Shown one piece after another: positions 1 to 7,330 of a stretch of 25,070 nucleotides of DNA (its first letter is position 1; each line of letters begins with the position of its first letter). Source of the DNA: a virus. The notes beneath the pieces are model-generated. The model was not told where the DNA came from. It ran no database searches and worked only from the letters and a program-made list of their open reading frames with translations. The position numbers were made by a program, and so were the translations under genes. Where the stretch lies: positions 1 through 25,070 of the IMG/VR virus record IMGVR_UViG_3300030331_004397; one strand, given 5' to 3'.

Positions 1-1016
1 TCATCTTTTTGTACTACTTTAAAAGTGCCATCAGGCATTTCTTTTCTTTTGTAAACGAAAGTATGTGTGGTTTTATAATTAAAATATAGTAATGTACAAG
101 TGTCTCTATAAAACAAAGAGTTTTCATAATACTGTGCATTGTTATAATAATTATACCATGACTGACTATACTTTGCAATTTCCTGCATATCTTCATTTGT
201 AATATCAGGATTTATTTTTACAAGTTCAGCCATAGGTATAGTTTTCAATTCACCCCAATAAAAACAATCTTTGAAATAAGGGTCTTCAGTATAACTATAA
301 ACTACATTAGCTGGGTCAACATAATTAATTTCTATACCTTGACCAGGCAAAAACTGATGTTTAGTCATACCCACACCAATAGTCATAATATCATAATCAA
401 CTCTTTTACGAATATCTTGATAATGATTTTGATTTAATACTGTATCTATAGCCTCTTCAGCTGCAATCTCCACAGCAGGTTTATATTTCATTTGCATGAA
501 CAATTCCAGCTCTTCATCGTTTTCTGGTAAATCATCCTCAGCGGTTTGAAATACATTGAGCTCAAAGTCCTCTTCTATTTGTTGAAATAAAGGACGAGCA
601 ATCATTTCACCTTCTACTTTCTTTTGAAACGCATCTCTTTTTTCAGCAGACATTGCGTCTTCCGCAAAAGCGTTTACTTTAAATAGTCTATCATTTAAAC
701 CATTTACAACTATGTCTACAAATTTTGGAATTATTGGAACTGGTGTCCAATCTAAATTAAGGTAAGATAAATCACCATCAATGGCAATCTCATTTTTATA
801 CTTTTGTACAGACTGCTCACCCCTTGCGTATAATCGTAATCTATTGAATTCAGCCCACTGATTTAAATACCTACAGGAGCCATTATCTTTTCTAAACCAC
901 TCGTATTGAATTGCCTGCCCAACTTGCAGTCCATACTCAGCAGTATCTTTTTGAGCATCAGTGGCAAATTCATCTGGGAATGCAGCTGCTTTTAAGTTAA
1001 TTTCTACTTGTTTCAT
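1..1016 (-). CDS. Phage portal protein, N-terminal part (truncated by window edge)
   Basis: An open frame of about 338 codons runs from an ATG at 1016 to the window edge without a stop, so only the N-terminal part is present. Portal proteins form the dodecameric ring at the capsid vertex through which DNA is packaged and ejected. The assignment rests on position directly after the terminase and on composition: an acidic, Tyr/Phe-rich protein with segments such as WTPVPIIPKFVDIVVNGL and DPANVVYSYTEDPYF, which I recall from portals of crAss-like and Cellulophaga-type phages. The start overlaps the terminase stop in an ATGA arrangement, implying translational coupling. No catalytic motif is expected. 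A minus-strand frame at 14-196 in another phase is a shadow. Confidence 0.7.
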   Translation of the reverse strand, partial: MKQVEINLKAAAFPDEFATDAQKDTAEYGLQVGQAIQYEWFRKDNGSCRYLNQWAEFNRLRLYARGEQSVQKYKNEIAIDGDLSYLNLDWTPVPIIPKFVDIVVNGLNDRLFKVNAFAEDAMSAEKRDAFQKKVEGEMIARPLFQQIEEDFELNVFQTAEDDLPENDEELELFMQMKYKPAVEIAAEEAIDTVLNQNHYQDIRKRVDYDIMTIGVGMTKHQFLPGQGIEINYVDPANVVYSYTEDPYFKDCFYWGELKTIPMAELVKINPDITNEDMQEIAKYSQSWYNYYNNAQYYENSLFYRDTCTLLYFNYKTTHTFVYKRKEMPDGTFKVVQKD

Positions 1017-3262
1017 TTATTAATAATTCGACTAACTTTTTCGCTGTTGTTATATCTTGCAAAGTTAATGCTAATTTTTGTCTTTTCTTTAGTCGGTGTA
1101 TATAAGTGTTTTTGGTTAGCCATTATAGCTAAACCAGAACTTATAGAAGCGTCAAACTTAGTTCTATTACTAATATCAAACTTAGCCCAATCTTCAAGTG
1201 TTCGTTGAAAATACATACTACCCATATCACCTTCTGTCCTATACACGCCATCCAAATCAATTCCTATATTCTTTTCAATATATGATTCAATAGCAGATGC
1301 GTGTGATTGTTTTACATCCTCTGACGTGTTTGGTATACCCCCTAACTCTCTTTCAGTTTTAGAAAGTTTATTAAACGTTTTGTCAGGTCTGTTTAAACAA
1401 AACCCTCGATATCCTCTATTTTTAAAATGATATAACAATCGAGGTTTATTATTTTCACATAATATAGGCATGCCATAAAAAACACATGCCATCAATACTT
1501 CCTCAAAAAATATTTCAGCTGTTTGTGGTCTTGCTATGTATTCCAAAAAAAAATGACTACTTGGAATTTCTTCCATACTAAACTTAGTTAAACCGTGTAA
1601 AGAGCCATTAGAACCTTTACCTACTACAACACCTGATATATCATAAGAGTCGCAACCAAATGAGCCTAAATGTTCATTGCCAGGAAAGAACCTATTATTC
1701 TTTCTAATAACGTTGTTTTGAAGAGAGCGTTTAGGAATGTAAGTTACAAAAAATCTTCCTCTTTTATTTGGAGTCCACACAACATTGGTATCTTTAATTC
1801 CATTTTCCCAACTAAAAGAACCTTGAGTTATAAAATGTTCTTTAATTATACTATCATTGTAATCAATCTGTTGATAAATTTTAGTTAGATTAAATATTGA
1901 TTGTTTACTTTCATCTCTGAAAGCATGTGACTCTGAGCGAGGAAATTGCCTGTAGTATTCATTAAGTGCATCTGGGTCATTTTTCAAAGATATTACTTCG
2001 TTTTCCCAATAATTAACTGCACCTTGGTATATAGCTTCATCATCTATGCCTACTACCTCTTGACTCGGTGTGTTGAGAACAGGCATTCCATATCTATCTA
2101 TAAAACCTTCCATGTTCCACTCCATAGGTACAAATAAAGAATACAACCCGCTTTTTGTCTGTCCATTTGCATTTCTTTTAGTACAATCAGAATCATTATA
2201 TAAGCTTTTAAAATTTCTTCCTCCTTTATCTAAAGCATTTGATGTTGAGCCCATCATACATTTACCAATAATTTTACTACCTAATCTTAAACAAGTTTTT
2301 GTAACCCTCCAGTTATTTAATATGTTTTCAGGTTTTTCCCATTTACCACTTTCATCATGTATTAATAGTTGTAACTTCTCACCATCATAACTATTATCAG
2401 AAGTATTCTTCCAATCTATAGTAGTATCCAGACCTTCTAAAACTTCTTCTTCAATATTAAACATATTTTTCTTTGTAATTTTTGAAGCTGGCACTCTATA
2501 AGCTAATTCAGTTTTTGGCTTATCCATACCATCTTGTATTGGTTTAAAAAAGAATGGATAATTGTTTGATATAGGAACTATTTTATCTGTAAACATTTTT
2601 TTTGCATCTGCTCCAGTTTTTGATAAAATTCCTATTCTGGCATTTTTAGTTATAGTGCCCGTATTTACACCTTCACAAGAACTCATAAATGAAAAACCAG
2701 AACGCCTAATTTTTAAATAACACATTCCGAAACTTCTATTGTCAGCTTTACATGCTTCCCAAAATAAATAAAATATTCTATTAGCTTCTCTATAATCAGG
2801 ATGTCCAACATCAATTTTAGTCCACTGTAAATACATATAATGAGTGCCAGTGATATATGTAGGTTTACCATTATTCATAAACCAAAATCCTTCTTCTCTT
2901 CTATTAAATTCTTCTTCAATGTAATCAACCCATTGATTTTTAAATGATGAGGGTGCTTCGTGCCATTGAAATATAGATGATATTCTTTTTAAAACAGCAG
3001 GTATTTCTGAAACCTGCCAATATTGCTCCTCCTTTTTGTCAGACCGTTTAAACACTTTCTTGGGCGTAGCAGGTAAAGCTATTCTTAAACCTGAAACATG
3101 TATAATATCTCCAATAGTTCCGTTCTTAGATATTATAATAACATCATACTTATCATTATAACCATACCTCCAAGTTCTTGCTTTGTTTTTGCGAGACAAT
3201 ATGTTAGCAGGAATTAATCCTTTACATAAATTAGAAATATTATTTTGATTTACGTTCTGCAA
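1013..3262 (-). CDS. terL: Terminase large subunit (packaging ATPase-nuclease)
   Basis: This 749-residue protein powers DNA packaging into the prohead and cuts the concatemer. The N-terminal ATPase shows a deviant Walker A at residues 185-195 (IRRSGFSFMSS) and a Walker B at about 298-305 (QLLIHDES) with the catalytic Glu after Asp. The C-terminal RNase H-like nuclease shows the first acidic residue in FGCDSYD (Asp538) and a second in ILCENN (Glu603). The length is well above the usual 450-600 residues because of a long N-terminal extension of about 130 residues, which fits crAss-like terminases. The start overlaps the upstream gene by 23 nt and the stop overlaps the portal start. The ATPase and nuclease motifs are seen directly; family placement is from memory. 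Confidence 0.9.
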   Translation of the reverse strand: MQNVNQNNISNLCKGLIPANILSRKNKARTWRYGYNDKYDVIIISKNGTIGDIIHVSGLRIALPATPKKVFKRSDKKEEQYWQVSEIPAVLKRISSIFQWHEAPSSFKNQWVDYIEEEFNRREEGFWFMNNGKPTYITGTHYMYLQWTKIDVGHPDYREANRIFYLFWEACKADNRSFGMCYLKIRRSGFSFMSSCEGVNTGTITKNARIGILSKTGADAKKMFTDKIVPISNNYPFFFKPIQDGMDKPKTELAYRVPASKITKKNMFNIEEEVLEGLDTTIDWKNTSDNSYDGEKLQLLIHDESGKWEKPENILNNWRVTKTCLRLGSKIIGKCMMGSTSNALDKGGRNFKSLYNDSDCTKRNANGQTKSGLYSLFVPMEWNMEGFIDRYGMPVLNTPSQEVVGIDDEAIYQGAVNYWENEVISLKNDPDALNEYYRQFPRSESHAFRDESKQSIFNLTKIYQQIDYNDSIIKEHFITQGSFSWENGIKDTNVVWTPNKRGRFFVTYIPKRSLQNNVIRKNNRFFPGNEHLGSFGCDSYDISGVVVGKGSNGSLHGLTKFSMEEIPSSHFFLEYIARPQTAEIFFEEVLMACVFYGMPILCENNKPRLLYHFKNRGYRGFCLNRPDKTFNKLSKTERELGGIPNTSEDVKQSHASAIESYIEKNIGIDLDGVYRTEGDMGSMYFQRTLEDWAKFDISNRTKFDASISSGLAIMANQKHLYTPTKEKTKISINFARYNNSEKVSRIINK

Positions 3263-3515
3263 AGCCTTTTGGTAAATTATTAGTTTTTATTTCTTTTCCC
3301 TCCAACTTATCTCTTTCTTCATCTATTCGTTTAAGTATTTCAAAAGCATCAAATATAGCAAGCTTTTTTGTTGCGGCAGCATTTTTAAGTCTATCTGCTG
3401 CTAACTCATCATCTGGGTCTGGCTTTATAATTTTTTCTTTTGCAACATCGATTAATTCTTTAACAGCTTTTTCTCCAGCTTGTATAATCTGTAATTTAAT
3501 TGCTTTCGTGTCCAT
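3240..3515 (-). CDS. Small helical protein before TerL, candidate small terminase subunit
   Basis: This 91-residue protein is charged and predicted to be mostly helical, with Glu/Lys-rich heptad-like stretches (residues 1-30 and 45-80) around a short segment, KPDPDDELAADRL. It lies immediately upstream of TerL and overlaps it by 23 nt, the usual place of the small terminase subunit that recognises packaging sites. No helix-turn-helix can be pointed to with certainty, so the function is inferred from position, size and helical character. The start at 3515 overlaps the upstream gene by 20 nt, in line with tight coupling across this cluster. It could equally be an unrelated small packaging or scaffold factor. 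Confidence 0.55.
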   Translation of the reverse strand: MDTKAIKLQIIQAGEKAVKELIDVAKEKIIKPDPDDELAADRLKNAAATKKLAIFDAFEILKRIDEERDKLEGKEIKTNNLPKGFAERKSK

Positions 3516-4074
3516 CTTTTAAAGTTATATTATTAGTATACATTCTGTATAGTTTTTCGTCGTCTATTTTAAATTCATACTCACTGTTAGGTTGAAATGA
3601 TATTTTATCACCAGGCAATATGTTTAAACGTTCTAATTGTTTATTGCCGTATTTTAATATGCCCCAAAGTGGTTCTTCATTTTCAGCTACATCTATGTAT
3701 TTTTTTTTGATAGGTATAGGTTTTACAAAACAATACTTGTCATGACTATACCACTTACCATTTTGTTTATACATATAAAATTGATAATCATCAACTAAAA
3801 ACAAATCATCTATAATCCAACTTCTACCACTTTTTTGTCTTCCATAAATATCGTTATAATATTTAAAAACATTATGGTGAACAACAAGAGTATCACCTTT
3901 TTTAATTTTTCCTTTGTAATTAATTGGAATATTTACTACAGTAGCAAAGCGTGTAGAAACAGTATGGTCTTCTTCAGATGTACTAATAAAAAACTTTTTT
4001 TCACCATAATATTTTATATTATCATAACGCCTATCGTTGTAGGGTTTTACAATAAAACAAAAAGGTGATTGCAT
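3496..4074 (-). CDS. GroES-fold-like protein with two half-similar regions
   Basis: This 192-residue protein does not have a classic annotation but contains two stretches resembling the C-terminal half of GroES. The second, at about residues 150-185, reads LPGDKISFQPNSEYEFKIDD followed by EKLYRMYTNNITL, close to the GroES pattern of VGD-VLF, then K-DGEEY, then the RE-DIL strand. The first, at about residues 50-75, has IPINYKGKIKKGDTLVVHHN. The protein could therefore be a tandem chaperonin-10 fold acting as a co-chaperonin or a structural protein that reuses the fold. It overlaps the preceding and following genes. A dedicated GroES is encoded elsewhere in this window, so this would be a second GroES-like protein. 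Fold-level inference only; sequence identity to GroES is low. Confidence 0.5.
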   Translation of the reverse strand: MQSPFCFIVKPYNDRRYDNIKYYGEKKFFISTSEEDHTVSTRFATVVNIPINYKGKIKKGDTLVVHHNVFKYYNDIYGRQKSGRSWIIDDLFLVDDYQFYMYKQNGKWYSHDKYCFVKPIPIKKKYIDVAENEEPLWGILKYGNKQLERLNILPGDKISFQPNSEYEFKIDDEKLYRMYTNNITLKDGHESN

Positions 4075-4298
4075 TAAAAATTAATATTATATTCCAAAGA
4101 AATAGGAAGGGTGTTTTTAAATTCTTTCCAAAGTAAAATTTCTTTTTTTTGAATAATCCAAATTTTATAGGAATCTAATTCGTGGTCGTGCTGTATTAAA
4201 TGAATTTGGTAGTTACCGCCTAAAACGTCCTGCCCTACTATGTAGTGCATTGCTCCAGACTTATAGTCTGCACCTATAGAAATCTTACGTATGTCCAT
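4074..4298 (-). CDS. Small conserved phage protein, unknown function
   Basis: A 74-residue protein starting MDIRKISIGADYKSGAMHYI, with a middle region rich in His and Trp and short beta-like strands. I recall similar short proteins upstream of terminase genes in Bacteroidota and marine phages, but no function is known to me. It abuts the next gene with a 1-nt overlap and lies 4 nt after the gene upstream, so it is part of the same late transcript. No signal peptide, membrane segment or metal site is visible. The compact beta-rich look and its place between fibre and packaging genes would fit a small head or connector protein, but this is only inferred from context. Confidence 0.7.
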   Translation of the reverse strand: MDIRKISIGADYKSGAMHYIVGQDVLGGNYQIHLIQHDHELDSYKIWIIQKKEILLWKEFKNTLPISLEYNINF

Positions 4299-4302
4299 TT
4301 AA

Positions 4303-4830
4303 TTAAAATGATGTGCCCACATTCAAGACACGGTAGAATATATTAAAATACATTGTACCATTACCTTGCGTTGGATTTGCAGCTGTTTCTAAAGTAACAG
4401 CAGTATTTTGTTCAATTACTTTTGTAGTTGCACCTGTTTCTATTTTACTAACTAAATCTGTAGCAAAATTAGCTGATTGTGCAGTTAATGTTCCAAAAGT
4501 TGTCGCACCAATCTTTACTTCTAAATTATTACCAAAATCAAATTGTGTTGTGCCTGCGTCTAAATACTGAGATATACTTATTATATCAATTACTTTGTTT
4601 GCTCCAGGAGCAGCTATCAGTGTTATTGAAGTGTTTCCTAAAGTTAATAATGAACCAGTATTTACAGTTACTTGAGCAACAAGGGTGTCTATCCCAAAAA
4701 GATTTTGTATCTGTGCAATAGTTGCAGTTTTAGTTTTTAACTCATTTTCTGCATCTGTCAGCACTAAATAATCTTCCGAATCTAAATTAGATATTGAGGG
4801 ATATGCCGCTGTGTTACTTATCTTTGCCAT
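4303..4830 (-). CDS. Small fibre- or decoration-like structural protein
   Basis: The 175-residue product starts MAKIS and has an N-terminal module with DYLVLTDAENELKTKTATIA at about residues 21-40. A related module opens the 246-residue protein further upstream (MAKIS, then DKWIGSDSQNNFQTKNFTA), so both probably share an attachment domain. The rest is Thr/Ala/Gly-rich and beta-strand-like, as in head fibres, decoration proteins or short tail fibres. There is no signal peptide. The start overlaps the upstream coiled-coil gene by 17 nt. The assignment as a virion structural protein comes from composition and the shared N-terminal module; the exact place in the particle is unknown. Confidence 0.65.
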   Translation of the reverse strand: MAKISNTAAYPSISNLDSEDYLVLTDAENELKTKTATIAQIQNLFGIDTLVAQVTVNTGSLLTLGNTSITLIAAPGANKVIDIISISQYLDAGTTQFDFGNNLEVKIGATTFGTLTAQSANFATDLVSKIETGATTKVIEQNTAVTLETAANPTQGNGTMYFNIFYRVLNVGTSF

Positions 4831-5068
4831 CTGGTGTTTCTTTTTCTGGTTCTTTTACATCTCCAGTCCTTAAATCAATTACTGCGTTCTCGCCATAAGA
4901 TTTTATAAGTTCTTTTTCTAACTCTCCAAATTGATTTTGAACTAAGTCTAAATTAGGAACTTTTTTTACTAATGCTACAAAAGCATCTGCTATCTCAATC
5001 TTAGTTTGTAAAAACTGTTGATTTAATTCTTGAACTTTTTTTAATTCTTCGTCTTTTAATTTTGCCAT
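4814..5068 (-). CDS. Small coiled-coil protein, unknown function
   Basis: An 84-residue protein whose first 60 residues form a likely coiled coil (LKDEELKKVQELNQQFLQTK and onward), followed by an acidic tail. The segment around residues 58-70 reads YGENAVIDLRTGDV, a pattern I recall from short proteins of marine phages. It is the first gene after a clear Bacteroidota-type promoter box at 5097-5104, so it may start a separate late transcript covering the terminase and portal genes. It overlaps the next gene by 17 nt. A chaperone, scaffold or tail-assembly role would suit the shape, but nothing in the sequence settles this. Confidence 0.65.
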   Translation of the reverse strand: MAKLKDEELKKVQELNQQFLQTKIEIADAFVALVKKVPNLDLVQNQFGELEKELIKSYGENAVIDLRTGDVKEPEKETPDGKDK

Positions 5069-5096
5069 TACATTTTATTTAATTATTATACATTCA

Positions 5097-5104
5097 CAAA
5101 TATA
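5097..5104 (-). promoter_or_regulatory. Bacteroidota-type -7 promoter box
   Basis: On the minus strand the sequence TATATTTG matches the Bacteroidota -7 consensus TAnnTTTG and lies about 29 nt before the start at 5068. The preceding bases (TTTAC) and following T resemble those of the box at 15403-15410. No clear -33 TTTG is present at the usual spacing, so strength is uncertain. It would allow the packaging genes to be transcribed apart from the fibre genes. Confidence 0.55.
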
Positions 5105-5111
5105 GTAAATT

Positions 5112-7319
5112 TTAACTTACTGTTATATCTACATTATTTGTAAGTCCTGCGGTTACATTCATTTGAATATATTCTATTCTAATATACCAATCCATTGTTG
5201 CATTGTTTATATTTCCATTAGTTCTAAATCTTAATGGCTTGTTGTCAAGCTTCCATCTAACATTAGGATTTTCATTTATAGTTGGTAATGGAACAGGTCT
5301 GCCCCAGAACCACGTATCAGATGCACTGCAAACACCACCCGCTATAACTGCTATATTTTTTCTTTCGCTAAGATTGCATGCTGGGTCTGATTCACAAAAA
5401 TAAAATGTTGCTCCAACATTAGTACCACTTGTCCATCCCGTTCCTGCACTACCTGGCCCTCTATATATAAAAAGTTGAGTAGGCCAAATTATATTATTAG
5501 TTCCTTGAGCAGGAATAAGTATTTTACCAGCGTTTGTAAATGAATCATTTAAAGCGGCTGCTGTTAATTTAATTGTAACTACTCGTTTTGCTTGAACCAC
5601 TTTTCCTCCATCGCCAAAAGCTGCAATAAATTTTGGTTGATTTTCAGAGCTTGTAATTCCAAAGTAATTTCCTTGAGAACCTGAACCTGACTCTCCATAA
5701 TTACCAAACTTAACAAACTGACCACCAGAACCACCGTTTACAAATAGATTTTGCTCAGACGTGTCTCCAACATTTAATTGGTTTCTAACTCTTATTGTAC
5801 CATTTACATCAAACGCAGCTCCTGGGTTTGAGGTTCTAAACCCTACTTTTCTGTTGTCTGTATCTATATAAAGTGTTTCTTGTCCTGAACCGTTACTACC
5901 TATTTTAACAAGACTTCCAGTATCAGTTATTTCAGAATTACCAATAGCTGAACTACTTGTCCATTTTGATAATGTGTTAGAAGTTCCTGTCCCTGTTACT
6001 GTTCCAGTACCTGCACCAATATCGTCTCTTACTTGTGCTACGGTTCTTGTTTTTATAGTAGTACCATCCACTGTTAAATAAGTGGAAGGTGAAGATGTCA
6101 TTGCACTTAATATACCGATGTGTATTCCAGAATCTGAAAATGCTACTACTTCTGAGCCGCCAGCAGATATATTTACTTGGTCAGAAGCTTCACTATATAT
6201 TCCAGTATTAGTGTCTCCAGCTCCAGTTCCGCTTCTCTTTCCGAAATTTAAACCTGGTTTAGTTTGTGTACCTGGTGAAATTTGTAAATTAGAAACATTT
6301 GCAGTACCAGAACCTTCAAACTCTGCAACAGTTACTCCACCATCATTTTGTATACTAAAAGGAAAACTTGCAGTGCTTTTTAGAAAAGTACCACTATTAG
6401 ATTCAAAAAATCTTCCATTTGTTAAAGAGCTTGAACCATTCCAGATTGCATTCCTCCCTGATGTTCCTGAGCCTGTAACTGTACCACCACTACTTGGTGA
6501 ACTATTTGTTATCGTAAAGTTTGGATATGTACCCGTTATTGTTATACCTGTGCCTGCTGTTAAAGCAACTGTTTGGTCGGGAGCTGAATTAGTTACCGTT
6601 ATACTTCCTGAACCTGTAATTGGTGAACCAGAAACTGATATACCTGTGCCAGGAGTAATTCCTACACTGGTAACTGTACCAGTATTTGTAGTTGCAGATG
6701 TATTTATAGTTACAGTGTTTCCAGAACGAACTGTAGTTATGTTAGTGCCACCAGCAATATCTACAGTTTCTGCATCATCAATCGTTGCTGTACCACCACT
6801 ATCGGCAGTAAGTTTCCAGGTTGACATTGTTCCTAATCCCGCTACTGCATTATCTATTGCTGTTTGTATTTGTGTTCCTGTTGCTAATTTTGATGAACCA
6901 CTGCTTACCGCAGCTGTATTAACACCAATCGTTGGGGTGGTTCCTCCTGACGAAGTTATTGGTGCTGTTGCACCTACACTGGTAACAGTACCTTGTGGAA
7001 CACCTGCAACTTGAGTATCTACATAATTTTTACTTGCGGCATCAGTGCCTGCTGTTACTGTATCTATACCTTGTATACGTCCTGTACCACTTAGTGTTAT
7101 ATCACCACCAGTAACTGTTAAATCACTTGCTATAGTTGCATTACCAGCTTCATTAACTCTAAATAAAAAACTATTACCTCCGTTTAGTACTTCAAACTTA
7201 GAACCGCTCGTGTCATTATTTGCATCAACCTTTATTATTACATCTGCATCAGATTGTATTTGACCAGTTAATTTTATGTTTTCATCAGTCGTTGTATCGG
7301 CTAAAAATCGTATTGCCAT
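5112..7319 (-). CDS. Repetitive tail fibre protein (735 aa)
   Basis: The product is rich in Thr, Ser, Gly and Val, and begins MAIRFL like the next fibre upstream. Residues about 20-110 contain DASKNY-type fibre sequence (AASKNYVDTQVAG), followed by repeated GTVTSVG and TNTGTVTSVG segments typical of elongated beta-structured fibre shafts. One copy of the MSTWKLTADSGG module, which is repeated in the neighbouring 812-residue fibre, is also present. The last 170 residues lose the repeat pattern and contain Trp, Cys and Arg, so they probably form a globular tip. There is no recognisable S74 intramolecular chaperone domain. A role in host recognition is inferred from composition and from family behaviour. 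Confidence 0.8.
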   Translation of the reverse strand: MAIRFLADTTTDENIKLTGQIQSDADVIIKVDANNDTSGSKFEVLNGGNSFLFRVNEAGNATIASDLTVTGGDITLSGTGRIQGIDTVTAGTDAASKNYVDTQVAGVPQGTVTSVGATAPITSSGGTTPTIGVNTAAVSSGSSKLATGTQIQTAIDNAVAGLGTMSTWKLTADSGGTATIDDAETVDIAGGTNITTVRSGNTVTINTSATTNTGTVTSVGITPGTGISVSGSPITGSGSITVTNSAPDQTVALTAGTGITITGTYPNFTITNSSPSSGGTVTGSGTSGRNAIWNGSSSLTNGRFFESNSGTFLKSTASFPFSIQNDGGVTVAEFEGSGTANVSNLQISPGTQTKPGLNFGKRSGTGAGDTNTGIYSEASDQVNISAGGSEVVAFSDSGIHIGILSAMTSSPSTYLTVDGTTIKTRTVAQVRDDIGAGTGTVTGTGTSNTLSKWTSSSAIGNSEITDTGSLVKIGSNGSGQETLYIDTDNRKVGFRTSNPGAAFDVNGTIRVRNQLNVGDTSEQNLFVNGGSGGQFVKFGNYGESGSGSQGNYFGITSSENQPKFIAAFGDGGKVVQAKRVVTIKLTAAALNDSFTNAGKILIPAQGTNNIIWPTQLFIYRGPGSAGTGWTSGTNVGATFYFCESDPACNLSERKNIAVIAGGVCSASDTWFWGRPVPLPTINENPNVRWKLDNKPLRFRTNGNINNATMDWYIRIEYIQMNVTAGLTNNVDITVS

Positions 7320-7330
7320 ATTAAATTAAA

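Noticed and set aside
6082-7014. Plus-strand frame of 310 codons opposite the fibre gene
   Set aside because: It is the reverse reading of a repetitive Thr/Ser/Gly fibre gene, giving a Pro/Val-rich product with no fold, and it has no promoter or leader.
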